In this document: in pieces, positions 40,737 through 49,368 of the stretch | How the letters are laid out: each line of letters begins with the position of its first letter | How positions within the stretch are numbered: the stretch's first letter is position 1 | NCBI GenBank assembly: GCA_944368975.1 | Contig: CALVXI010000007.1 | Coordinates: 1 to 64,000, forward strand | DNA from: an uncultured Bacilli bacterium | GTDB lineage: Bacteria > Bacillota_I > Bacilli_A > RFN20 > CAG-826 | Reading direction: 5' to 3' | DNA length: 64,000 nucleotides | Notes under the pieces: generated by a model | What the model was told of the DNA's origin: nothing | What the model saw: only the letters and a program-made list of their open reading frames with translations | The model's database searches: none | Program-made: the position numbers and the translations under genes

Positions 40737-42488
40737 ATTAAATTGAGAGTAATATAGTTTGCTATAAAAGCCTTGTTTTAGTAATAATTCTTCGTGTTTT
40801 CCTTTTTCAATAATAGCTCCATCTTTCAGAACATAAATTAAATCACTACTTTTAATTGTAGATAATCGATGAGCTATGACAATCGAAGTTCTCCCTTTCA
40901 TTAAATTATCCATTGCCTGTGATATTTTTAACTCAGTTCTCGTGTCTACATTACTTGTTGCTTCATCTAGAATTAAAATATCACTGTCCTTTAACATCAT
41001 TCGTGCAATGCATAATAATTGCTTCTCACCATTACTAAGTCCACTTTCATCATCAATTACAGTATCAAATCCTTTAGGTAACCTCTTAATAAAATCATAA
41101 CAATTAGCTTTTTTACATGCTTCTTTTACTTCTTCTAATGAGGCATCAGGTTTAGAAAATTTAATATTATCTAAAACAGTTCCGTGAAAAATCCAAGTAT
41201 CTTGTAAAACCATAGATAAATTATTTCTTAATGAAGACTTCTTAATATCTAAATTATTAATATTGTTAATTAATATTTCGCCACTATTAGGATCATAAAA
41301 TCTTAGTAATAAGTTAATGATAGTTGTTTTTCCACATCCTGTAGGACCAACTAATGCTACCTTTTTTCCTTTAACTATCTCTAAATTAAGATTTTTAAAT
41401 ATTTGTTTTTCATCATTATACTCAAAGCAAATATTTTTTAATTCAATTTTATTAATTTGCGAAACTTCTGTCTTACCATTATCTATATCTTCATCTAAAT
41501 CGATAATTTCTTTAATTCTTTTTAAACTATTCATTCCAGTTTGAATTTCACTAACACATCCTGAAACTTCATTTAGAGGTTTTGAAAATTGATTAGTATA
41601 TTGTAGAAAACTCATAATTCCACCAATTGTTAAATCAATTCCTAAATATCCTAAATTTCCACTATAAACAACTAATAATGCCCCAATAAGTCCAACTATT
41701 CCATAAATTGAATTAGTTATAAGTCTAGTTGATGGATTAACTAAACTTGAAACAAATTGAGCTTTTTGTCCCGCTTTATATAACTTTTTATTACATTTTT
41801 CAAATTTAATAAAACTTTCATCTTCGAAATTAAAAGATTTAATAACTTCAATATTATTAAAACTTTCTAATACAATAGAAGATAAATCTCCCGTTTCTTT
41901 TGCTTGCTTTTTAAAATACTTATTTCCATATTTAATGATTAAATAACTAATAAAAAATCCAAATGGTGTAAAAACTAAAACAATTAAGCCTAGTAACCAG
42001 TTTTGAAAAAACATAAAGAATATAGTAAAAATGACAGTTATAATTCCTTGAAATAATTGCTTATACCCGCTAATTAATCCAGTTGAAACATTATCAACAT
42101 CATTAATGCAACGGCTAATTAAATCACCATGAAGATGAGAATCGATAACTTTAATAGGTAAGGAATTCAATTTACTATATAAATCGTTACGTATATTAAC
42201 AATGATTCTTTCAATAAAAATGTTTACATAGCTTTCAAAAATATATTGAAATATAACTACTAAAATAATACATAGCGAAATATAAATAATGTAGTTAATC
42301 TCAAGATTAATATATTCTTGATAAGTAATCTTATTTTCGATAATCAAAGTAAAAACATCTACTACTTTACCAGTTAAAAATGGAATTAATAAAGTACAAG
42401 GAACAAAAACTAATGCACATAAAAATGAAAGAATTAAGTTTAATTTTGAATTTTTAAAATATTTAAATAAAAACTTTAAATTTTTCAT
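40734..42488 (-). CDS. ABC exporter half, subunit with intact Walker B
   Basis: Six-helix membrane domain fused to an ATPase domain, 584 residues. It has Walker A GPTGCGKTT, Walker B ILILDEATSNVD with the catalytic Glu, and the switch His (VIAHRLST). Its signature is degenerate, LSNGEKQ. It pairs with the next gene upstream, which has the opposite pattern, to form a heterodimeric type IV exporter of the LmrCD/TM287-288 kind. The ATG follows the partner's stop by 2 bases. The substrate (drug, lipid or peptide) cannot be told. Confidence 0.9.
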   Translation of the reverse strand: MKNLKFLFKYFKNSKLNLILSFLCALVFVPCTLLIPFLTGKVVDVFTLIIENKITYQEYINLEINYIIYISLCIILVVIFQYIFESYVNIFIERIIVNIRNDLYSKLNSLPIKVIDSHLHGDLISRCINDVDNVSTGLISGYKQLFQGIITVIFTIFFMFFQNWLLGLIVLVFTPFGFFISYLIIKYGNKYFKKQAKETGDLSSIVLESFNNIEVIKSFNFEDESFIKFEKCNKKLYKAGQKAQFVSSLVNPSTRLITNSIYGIVGLIGALLVVYSGNLGYLGIDLTIGGIMSFLQYTNQFSKPLNEVSGCVSEIQTGMNSLKRIKEIIDLDEDIDNGKTEVSQINKIELKNICFEYNDEKQIFKNLNLEIVKGKKVALVGPTGCGKTTIINLLLRFYDPNSGEILINNINNLDIKKSSLRNNLSMVLQDTWIFHGTVLDNIKFSKPDASLEEVKEACKKANCYDFIKRLPKGFDTVIDDESGLSNGEKQLLCIARMMLKDSDILILDEATSNVDTRTELKISQAMDNLMKGRTSIVIAHRLSTIKSSDLIYVLKDGAIIEKGKHEELLLKQGFYSKLYYSQFN

Positions 42489-42490
42489 TT

Positions 42491-44236
42491 CTATTCTCCC
42501 TTTGCTAAAGTTTGAGAATCATAAATCTCTTTATAGATTTTAGATTTATTAAGTAGTTCTTCATGTTTTCCGATTGAATCTATCTTTCCATTATCAACGA
42601 CTATAATTTTATCAGCATTCATTAAACTTGTTGCTCTTTGAGAGACAATAATAAGAGTAACATCTTTCCTTTTTAAAATATTTTCTCTTACTTTTTTATC
42701 AGTTAAATAATCTAAAGCACTTGTAGAATCATCCAATATTAAAACTTCACTATTTTTAAGTAATGATCTAGCTAAAGATAATCTTTGCTTTTGACCACCA
42801 GAGAAATTTTTACCACCTTCAAGAACTTCATGATCAATATAATCATTATATTCTTTAACAAATGAATAAGCTTCACTATCTATTAAAGCCTTAGTAATTT
42901 CTTCATCAGTAGCATCTTTTTTCCCCATTAATAAATTAGACTTAATCGTTCCATTAAATAAAACAGATTTCTGATTAACTAAGGAAATATCTTCTCTAAG
43001 AGTTTTAATATCATAATCTTTGACATTATAACCTTTATAAAGTAGTTCACCCTCACTTACATCGACAAATCTTTCAATTAATTTAATTAAAGTAGTTTTA
43101 CCACTTCCTGTACCGCCAATAATTCCAACAAATTCACCTTTATTAATTGTTAAATTTATTTTTTCTATAACATTATTTTCACTGTCTAAATATTTAAAAG
43201 ATACATCTTTAAAGCAAATTAATTCATCACCTTTATTAATTTTATGATTTTCAACTATTGGATTATTTTTAATTGTTGGCCCATAAGTTAATAAAGCATC
43301 AACTCTTTTCATACTACTAAGGGCTCTTGTAAAATTAATAACTAAATTGCTGACGACAATTAATGCCATTAAAATTTGATTTAAATAACTAATTAAGGCA
43401 ACTAAATCCCCATCATCTAATTTACTATTTAAAACAAAATCACCACAAAAATAAATAACTAAAATTATTGCAATATTAACAATTAAAAATGTTAATGGAT
43501 TTATAAAAGCTGCAATAATATTAGCAGTTTTACTCTCTTTAAAATATTCAAAATTATATTCTTTATAGTTTTGTATAACGATATCTTGTTTATTTAACGC
43601 TCTAATTACTCGGCTACCTTTAAGACTATCATTAGTATATCCTGTCATTTTATCCACTTTTGACTGAACTTTTAAATATTGTTTACCACTAAAATATAAA
43701 ATTAAGCCTAAAATGATTGAAACTAGAGGAACTATAGCTAAGAAAATAAAGCCAATTTCAACATTAATAATAAAAGAGCAAATTAAACTTCCAATTACTA
43801 AAACAGGAGCTCTAATTACTAATCTAATTAATAAAGCTACACCCAGTTGAATTCTATTACTATCATTAGTAATCAAATTAACTAAATTTCCTTTGTTAAA
43901 TTTTTCAATGTCGTCTAGTGATAATCCACAAACTTTTTGATAAATTCTATTTCTTAAATCAGTTCCAAACCCTTGAGAAGCAATACTAGCTAAATATTGG
44001 CAGACTAACGTCGAACAAAATCCGACTATAACAAAGCATAAAATAATAACTCCTGGAATTATAATTTTATTTAATCCTTCACCATTATTGGCACTTTTTA
44101 TGCCAACATCAATCATATATTTCATTAAAAAAGGAATTAATAATTCAAAAATAACCTCTATTACCTTAAATAAAGGTCCGAATATTAATTCTTTTTTGTA
44201 ATTTCTTAAACTGTATAGTGTTTTTTTCATAAACAA
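42491..44236 (-). CDS. ABC exporter half, subunit with degenerate ATP site
   Basis: Six-helix membrane domain plus ATPase domain, 581 residues. Walker A is GGTGSGKTT and the signature is canonical (FSGGQKQRLSLARSLL). The catalytic Glu after Walker B is Asp (LILDDSTSALD) and the switch His is Gln (IIVSQRATS). With the downstream partner this leaves one active and one degenerate ATP site, the hallmark of heterodimeric exporters. The pair sits between rpsO and pnp. Confidence 0.9.
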   Translation of the reverse strand: MFMKKTLYSLRNYKKELIFGPLFKVIEVIFELLIPFLMKYMIDVGIKSANNGEGLNKIIIPGVIILCFVIVGFCSTLVCQYLASIASQGFGTDLRNRIYQKVCGLSLDDIEKFNKGNLVNLITNDSNRIQLGVALLIRLVIRAPVLVIGSLICSFIINVEIGFIFLAIVPLVSIILGLILYFSGKQYLKVQSKVDKMTGYTNDSLKGSRVIRALNKQDIVIQNYKEYNFEYFKESKTANIIAAFINPLTFLIVNIAIILVIYFCGDFVLNSKLDDGDLVALISYLNQILMALIVVSNLVINFTRALSSMKRVDALLTYGPTIKNNPIVENHKINKGDELICFKDVSFKYLDSENNVIEKINLTINKGEFVGIIGGTGSGKTTLIKLIERFVDVSEGELLYKGYNVKDYDIKTLREDISLVNQKSVLFNGTIKSNLLMGKKDATDEEITKALIDSEAYSFVKEYNDYIDHEVLEGGKNFSGGQKQRLSLARSLLKNSEVLILDDSTSALDYLTDKKVRENILKRKDVTLIIVSQRATSLMNADKIIVVDNGKIDSIGKHEELLNKSKIYKEIYDSQTLAKGE

Positions 44237-44286
44237 ATAAAAAACTCTATTACATTATAGAGTTTTTTAATTAGATTTTCTTTAAC

Positions 44287-44556
44287 TTATTTTCTTAAGC
44301 CAAGTTCAGCAATTAATTTTGCATAAGCTTCACGATCTTTTCTTTCTAAATAAGCAAGTAAAGATTTTCTTTGTCCAACTAAGACAAGTAAAGCTCTACG
44401 GGCGCTGTTGTCTTTGTCATTTGCTTTTAAGTGTGCAGTTAAAGCTTTAATTTTACTTGTAAGTAAAGCAATTTGAACTTGAGCAGAACCAGTGTCTTTT
44501 TCACTTTGAGCAAATTTCTTAACGATTTCAGCTTTTGTTTCTTTTGCTAATGCCAT
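44287..44556 (-). CDS. rpsO: 30S ribosomal protein uS15
   Basis: Primary 16S rRNA-binding protein. The 89 residues contain the family signature region (DTGSAQVQIALLTSKI, LIGQRK-like LLVLVGQRKSLLAYLERKD). GGAGG precedes the ATG. Its own promoter and a structured leader upstream fit the known autoregulation of rpsO. Confidence 0.98.
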   Translation of the reverse strand: MALAKETKAEIVKKFAQSEKDTGSAQVQIALLTSKIKALTAHLKANDKDNSARRALLVLVGQRKSLLAYLERKDREAYAKLIAELGLRK

Positions 44557-44630
44557 TTTGTAGTCCTCCTATATAATACGCTTTATTCTAAGAAATAATC
44601 TGGACTAAAGGTTAATCCCTGGAATAAAGT
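44557..44630 (-). promoter_or_regulatory. Putative S15 autoregulatory leader
   Basis: The leader folds by pairing CTTTATTC (44622-44629) with GAATAAAG (44581-44588). Inside is a hairpin GGATTAA/TTAGTCC with a short loop around 44604-44619. Bacterial S15 leaders often use such a multi-helix junction just before the ribosome-binding site to mimic 16S rRNA. The class was not matched by computation. Confidence 0.5.
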
Positions 44631-44636
44631 CGCTTT

Positions 44637-44665
44637 ATTATAAAACTAATACAATGTTTTTTCAA
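44637..44665 (-). promoter_or_regulatory. rpsO promoter
   Basis: Minus strand TTGAAA (44660-44665), 17-bp spacer, TATAAT (44637-44642). TTAGTA array D begins 83 bp further upstream. Confidence 0.8.
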
Positions 44666-44747
44666 TCTTTACTTTTGATTTTACTGCTTTTAGAAAATTT
44701 TAATTTTATAAAAAATTACTTTAAAATTAAATTTTGAAAATGAATAA

Positions 44748-44785
44748 TACTAACAAACTACTAGAAATATACTAAAATATTACTA
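44748..44785 (-). repeat. TTAGTA array D, 11-bp period, four units
   Basis: On the plus strand TACTA starts at 44748, 44759, 44770 and 44781, exactly 11 bases apart with the core intact in all four. The array begins two bases after the ribF stop codon (44788-44790) and lies upstream of the rpsO promoter. It shares the 17-mer TTAGTATATTTCTAGTA with array C. Confidence 0.9.
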
Positions 44786-44787
44786 AA

Positions 44788-45684
44788 TTAATCAAAATAT
44801 TGTCTAACAATTTCTCGATTTCGAGATAATTCTTCTTTAAGCTCGTCGATAGAATTAAATTTAATTTCATTTCTAATATAATCTAAAAATTTGATTTCCA
44901 CTTCTTCACCATATAAAGTTTCGTCAAAATCTAAAATATGAGTCTCAATAATTGCTTCATTTAACTCATCAATTGTTGGGTGCGTTCCAACATTAGTCAT
45001 TGAAGGATAAAGCTTATTGCCAATTTTTGTTTTAGTTATATAAACACCAGTTTTAGGTATAACATAATTTGTATCAAGCTTTAAATTTATAGTTGGAAAT
45101 CCAATTTTTCTGCCATTTCTTTTTCCTTTAACGACAATTCCTTTAATATAATATTCATATCCTAGGAATCTATTAGCGTTTTTAATTTCTCCTCTTGAAA
45201 TATATTCTTTAATAATACTACTACTTATTTTTGTACCATCATAATCATTAACATAATTCAAAACTATCACATTATTAAAACTTTGTTTCAATACATCTAC
45301 ATTACCTTGAGCTTTATATCCAAAGCGAAAATCAGGACCACAAAAAATCTTATTAGGTTTAAATGTTATAAGAATTTTATCAATAAAATCAAAACAACTC
45401 ATAGATTTAAAATTTTCATCACATTTAAAAACGTAAACGTCATCAACACCAAGTTCATTAAACTTTTTAATTTTATCATCAAACGATAATAAAACATGTT
45501 TATCATCATTTTTTAATGAACTATCAAAAGTAACAATCGCTAGTCTTCCTTTTGTAGAATATCTAGCAAAGCTAATCAATTGGTAATGTCCAATATGAAC
45601 CCCATCAAAATTACCAAGTACTAAACTTGAACCAGGAGTTATATCTTTTAAATCTATAAAATCTTTTAAATAAACAACACTCAT
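44788..45684 (-). CDS. ribF: Riboflavin kinase/FAD synthetase
   Basis: Bifunctional enzyme making FMN and then FAD. The 298 residues have an N-terminal adenylyltransferase (LGNFDGVHIGHYQLI, KISSSIIKEYISRGEI) and a C-terminal kinase (GFPTINLKLDTNYVIPKTGVYIT). AAAGG lies 9 bases before the ATG. In Bacillus ribF (ribC) also precedes rpsO, but truB, normally before it, is absent here. Confidence 0.96.
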   Translation of the reverse strand: MSVVYLKDFIDLKDITPGSSLVLGNFDGVHIGHYQLISFARYSTKGRLAIVTFDSSLKNDDKHVLLSFDDKIKKFNELGVDDVYVFKCDENFKSMSCFDFIDKILITFKPNKIFCGPDFRFGYKAQGNVDVLKQSFNNVIVLNYVNDYDGTKISSSIIKEYISRGEIKNANRFLGYEYYIKGIVVKGKRNGRKIGFPTINLKLDTNYVIPKTGVYITKTKIGNKLYPSMTNVGTHPTIDELNEAIIETHILDFDETLYGEEVEIKFLDYIRNEIKFNSIDELKEELSRNREIVRQYFD

Positions 45685-45733
45685 ATCAAAAAACCTTTAA
45701 TATTATAAATATTAAATCATGAAAAATAAAGAC

Positions 45734-45756
45734 TTGAAATTAGCCATATATTTCAA
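45734..45756. promoter_or_regulatory. Inverted repeat between ribF and the TtcA-like gene
   Basis: TTGAAAT, 9-bp spacer, ATTTCAA lies in the gap between the divergent ribF and TtcA-like genes. It could be an operator, but no regulator is known for it. Confidence 0.3.
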
Positions 45757-45788
45757 ATCATTTTATATACTTGTTTCTCACTTTTTAT

Positions 45789-45794
45789 TATAAT
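45789..45794 (+). promoter_or_regulatory. -10 box next to the TtcA-like ATG
   Basis: TATAAT ends 8 bases before the ATG at 45803, and no Shine-Dalgarno is seen. This fits a leaderless or nearly leaderless transcript. Confidence 0.4.
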
Positions 45795-45802
45795 TTAAAC
45801 CT

Positions 45803-46837
45803 ATGAAAGCAATTAGAAAAATCTTAGCATTAATAAGAAAGGCCGATAAAGACTTTAACTTAATTCAACAAAACGACAAAATTGTTATAGGAATCAGTGG
45901 TGGAAAAGATAGCATGGCTTTGCTCTATGCTTTAAACTTATATAAAAGATTTTCAAAAAACAATTTTGAAATATACCCTTGTATGATTAATTTAGGATTT
46001 GATAATTTTAATCCTTCTATTATTGAAGACTATGTAAATAAACTTGGTTATAAATTAGAAATATTAAATGAGCCTCAAGTCTATGAAATTTTAAAAATTC
46101 AAAAAGAAAAACAAAAATTAACTCACTTACCATGTTCAATATGTTCTAGAATGAAAAAGGCAATTATTAATAAATATGCTAACACAATTAACGTAACAAA
46201 AGTTAGCTTTGCTCACCATAAAGACGATGCTATTGAAACTTTATTTTTAAACGAAATATATGGAGGTAGAATTGCAACTTTTTCTCCAAAAATGTTATTA
46301 GAAAATGAAAATATTAATTTTATTCGCCCTTTTATTTATGTAAGTGAACAAGATATTAAAAAAATGATTAGTGAAGAACATATTCCTACCTTAGGTATTG
46401 TTTGCCCTAATGATAAACATACTGAAAGAGAGAATATTAAAAACATATTATTAAATATTTATGAAAAATATCCTGAAGCCAAACAAAATTTTTTAAATAT
46501 GTTAAAAAATAAAGAAAAGGAAGATATATTTTATCTTCATGAAGATCACCAAATTGAAAATACAAAATTAACTTATCATCAGGTAAAAGAAATAAATGAC
46601 TTTATAATTTATAAAGAATTTAATAATGAACCTATTACTGAAATAGATAAAAAAAGTTTTAAATTTTTAATTTATTTAAATAATAAACTAATTGGTACTT
46701 CTTCAATTATTAAATTAAAAGAAAGAGAATATAAATTAAATTCAATAAATATTGATGAAAAATATAAACAAATCTTCTTAGATGATTTAAAAAAAGAATT
46801 ATTTCAAAGATTTAATCCTTATACTTTTATTGACTAA
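45803..46837 (+). CDS. TtcA-family tRNA thiolase-like protein with extra C-terminal domain
   Basis: PP-loop ATPase with SGGKDS (32-37), the cysteine pair PCSIC (Cys111, Cys114) and a third Cys in GIVCPND (Cys201). These ligands resemble TtcA, which uses a 4Fe-4S cluster to make s2C32 in tRNA. The last 100 residues or so (from about 240) are not part of standard TtcA. Their pattern (FLIYLNNKLIGTSSIIKLKE ... EKYKQIFLDDLKKELF) loosely recalls a shortened GNAT fold. It sits alone on the plus strand where truB usually lies. Confidence 0.75.
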   Translation: MKAIRKILALIRKADKDFNLIQQNDKIVIGISGGKDSMALLYALNLYKRFSKNNFEIYPCMINLGFDNFNPSIIEDYVNKLGYKLEILNEPQVYEILKIQKEKQKLTHLPCSICSRMKKAIINKYANTINVTKVSFAHHKDDAIETLFLNEIYGGRIATFSPKMLLENENINFIRPFIYVSEQDIKKMISEEHIPTLGIVCPNDKHTERENIKNILLNIYEKYPEAKQNFLNMLKNKEKEDIFYLHEDHQIENTKLTYHQVKEINDFIIYKEFNNEPITEIDKKSFKFLIYLNNKLIGTSSIIKLKEREYKLNSINIDEKYKQIFLDDLKKELFQRFNPYTFID

Positions 46838-46840
46838 TAA

Positions 46841-46873
46841 AAAATAGTGGTCATTAATAAAGCCCACTATTTT
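46841..46873. terminator. Bidirectional terminator between TtcA-like gene and rbfA
   Basis: Stem AAAATAGTGG/CCACTATTTT (46841-46850 and 46864-46873) lies between the converging ends of the TtcA-like gene and rbfA. Each arm gives an A/T run on either strand. Confidence 0.65.
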
Positions 46874-46896
46874 AATAAAACTAATAACTTGATTAA

Positions 46897-47256
46897 TTAA
46901 TTATTATTCTTTTTCATCTCTTCAAGTTCAACTTTATCTTTATTTAATAAATTGTCTAACTTTTCCATCTTAAAGAATGAATCATCTAAAATAAAACTTA
47001 TTTCAGGAGTTCTTCTAAGCTTAATACGACTTGCTAAAGCTTTACGAACAAAACCTTTAACTTTATTAAGTTTTTCAATATTCTTTGTTGGCTCTTTTAA
47101 AAAACTTACATAAACTTTAGCATATGAATGATCACTACTAACATCAATATCAGTAATTGTGAAAAAATCAAGATTAGGAATATTTAATTCATATTGCATT
47201 ATTTCACGAATATTTTTAGAAATATTCGCTTTTATTTTTTCAACATTATTTGCCAT
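46897..47256 (-). CDS. rbfA: Ribosome-binding factor A
   Basis: Late 30S assembly factor with a KH-like fold. The 119 residues contain the IREIMQYELN start region and the RIKLRRTPEISFILDDSF core. The start overlaps the infB end by one base. It is the last gene of the rimP-nusA-rnpM-infB-rbfA operon; truB does not follow. Confidence 0.95.
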   Translation of the reverse strand: MANNVEKIKANISKNIREIMQYELNIPNLDFFTITDIDVSSDHSYAKVYVSFLKEPTKNIEKLNKVKGFVRKALASRIKLRRTPEISFILDDSFFKMEKLDNLLNKDKVELEEMKKNNN

Positions 47257-49085
47257 TATTCTTTCTCTCTTAATTCATAATTCTCAATAATATCCCCTTC
47301 ATGAACATCATTGAAATTCTCAACCTTAATTCCACATTCAAAACCACTAGCAACAGTTTTAGCATCATCTTTAAATCTTTTTAAAGTTTCGATCTTACCT
47401 TCATAAACAACGACGCCATCTCGAATAACTCTACATAAAGCATCACGATGCATTTCACCATCAATAACATAGCTTCCTGCAACTGTACCAACTTTACTGA
47501 CTTTAAAAATATTTCTAACTTCAGCTTGACCTAAAACATGTTCAACTTCTTCTTTCTTAGTTAAACCATTAATCGCATCTTCGACTTCTTCTATAAGAGC
47601 ATAAATAATTCTATGAAGTCTAATTTCAACTTTATCTTCTTCGGCTTTCTTTCTAACAACGGCTGTTGGGCGAACATTAAATCCATAAATTATCGCACCA
47701 CTAGCTTTTGCTAATAAAATATCACTTTCAGTTATTCCACCACTTGCAGCTCTAATTACATTAATTTTAACTTGATCATTTCCTAATTTTTCTAAACTAG
47801 CCTTACAAGCTTCAGCACTACCTGTACTATCAGTTTTTAAAACAATATTAATTTGACTGAGTGTTCCTTCATGAATCTTATTGTATAAATCATCCAAACT
47901 TGTAACACCGTTATTTGCAGCTCTTTCTTCTTCAAGCTTTTTAAGTTGACGTTTACTAGCAATATCTTTTGCTTGCTTTTCAGTTGGGAAAGCCATAAAG
48001 CGATCACCAGCTAAAGGAACTTCACTTAAACCGATAACACTAACTGGGGTACTTGGAAGAGCTTCTTTTAATATTTGATTATGTTCATTAGTCATACGAC
48101 GAACTTTACCAAAACTTGTACCACAAACAATATAGTCATTACTTGTTAAAGTGCCATTTTGTACTAATAAAGTAGCCTTTGGACCTTCTCCTTTATCTAA
48201 ATTAGCTTCAAGAACAGTTCCAATTGCATAACGTTTTGGGTTTGCTTTTAGTTCAAGCATTTCAGCTTGAACTAAGATTGCTTCTAAAAGTTCATCAATA
48301 CCTTGCTTTTTCTTAGCACTAATTTCACAAACAATATTTTCACCACCATATTTTTCAGCAATAATATCATATTTCATTAATTCATTAATAACTTTTTCAG
48401 GATCTGCTCCAGGCATATCCATTTTATTAATAGCAACAATAATAGGGACTTTAGCGGCTTTAGCATGATCAATTGCTTCGATAGTTTGTGGCATAACTCC
48501 ATCATCAGCCGCAACGACTAATACAACAATATCAGTAACACTAGCTCCTCTCATACGCATTGCACTAAAAGCTTCATGCCCAGGAGTATCAATAAAAGTA
48601 ATTTTTTTATTTTTACAAATTTTTTGATAAGCACCAATTTCTTGAGAAATGCCGCCAAATTCTTCACCGGCTAAATTAGAATTACGAATTGCATCGATTA
48701 AAGTAGTTTTACCATGATCGACATGTCCCATAATAGTAACAACAGGAGGTCTTTCAACTAAATCTTTAGCGTCATCTTCAATATTTATTTTTTCAAAATC
48801 TACTTCATCAACTATTTCTTCTTTTTTAAAATCAAAGCCATATTCTAAGCAAATTTCTCCAATGGCATCATCATCGAGATACTGATTGATATTAACCATT
48901 TTGCCTTGCATAAATAATTTTTTAATTATATCACTAGCATTAACTTCAAGTTTTTTTGCAAGTTCTCCAACTGTTATAGATTTAGTAAAAACAAAAACTC
49001 CACTATTTACCTTAGCATAATCTTTATTTGCTTTATTGTCATTTTGTTTGACATTACTTATACGTTCATCATTTTTCTTTTTCAT
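47256..49085 (-). CDS. infB: Translation initiation factor IF-2
   Basis: GTPase that places initiator tRNA on the 30S subunit. The G motifs are [20 protein letters not shown] and NKMD. One N-terminal IF2N module ([20 protein letters not shown]) precedes the G domain; domains III-IV follow ([21 protein letters not shown]). At 609 residues it is short because the long N-terminal linker of larger IF-2s is missing. AGGAGG precedes the ATG. Confidence 0.98.
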   Translation of the reverse strand: MKKKNDERISNVKQNDNKANKDYAKVNSGVFVFTKSITVGELAKKLEVNASDIIKKLFMQGKMVNINQYLDDDAIGEICLEYGFDFKKEEIVDEVDFEKINIEDDAKDLVERPPVVTIMGHVDHGKTTLIDAIRNSNLAGEEFGGISQEIGAYQKICKNKKITFIDTPGHEAFSAMRMRGASVTDIVVLVVAADDGVMPQTIEAIDHAKAAKVPIIVAINKMDMPGADPEKVINELMKYDIIAEKYGGENIVCEISAKKKQGIDELLEAILVQAEMLELKANPKRYAIGTVLEANLDKGEGPKATLLVQNGTLTSNDYIVCGTSFGKVRRMTNEHNQILKEALPSTPVSVIGLSEVPLAGDRFMAFPTEKQAKDIASKRQLKKLEEERAANNGVTSLDDLYNKIHEGTLSQINIVLKTDSTGSAEACKASLEKLGNDQVKINVIRAASGGITESDILLAKASGAIIYGFNVRPTAVVRKKAEEDKVEIRLHRIIYALIEEVEDAINGLTKKEEVEHVLGQAEVRNIFKVSKVGTVAGSYVIDGEMHRDALCRVIRDGVVVYEGKIETLKRFKDDAKTVASGFECGIKVENFNDVHEGDIIENYELREKE

Positions 49086-49097
49086 ATTTTACCTCCT

Positions 49098-49355
49098 CTA
49101 AACATCTAAAAACATATACATACGATCATAAATCTCATTAGGAACTTCAATTTCCAAACTTCGATTTAAAACCTTAGTTTTGCGGGCTTTTTCAATAGAT
49201 TCAGGATCTTTATGAATATAAGCACCACGTCCATTTAACTTCCCAGTAATGTCTAAAACTACTTCATTACTAGGTGTTTTGACAACTCTAAAAAGTTCCA
49301 TTTTAGGATAGGATTTATTATTGACTAAACATCTTCTTAATGGAACTTTTTTCAT
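49098..49355 (-). CDS. rnpM: RnpM/YlxR RNA-binding protein
   Basis: Small DUF448 protein; in B. subtilis YlxR (RnpM) binds RNase P RNA and modulates its activity. The 85 residues contain the signature KLNGRGAYIHKDPESI. It lies between nusA and infB as in other Bacilli. The usual next gene ylxQ (an L7Ae-like protein) is absent. Confidence 0.93.
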   Translation of the reverse strand: MKKVPLRRCLVNNKSYPKMELFRVVKTPSNEVVLDITGKLNGRGAYIHKDPESIEKARKTKVLNRSLEIEVPNEIYDRMYMFLDV

Positions 49356-49368
49356 AGTTATCTCCTAA

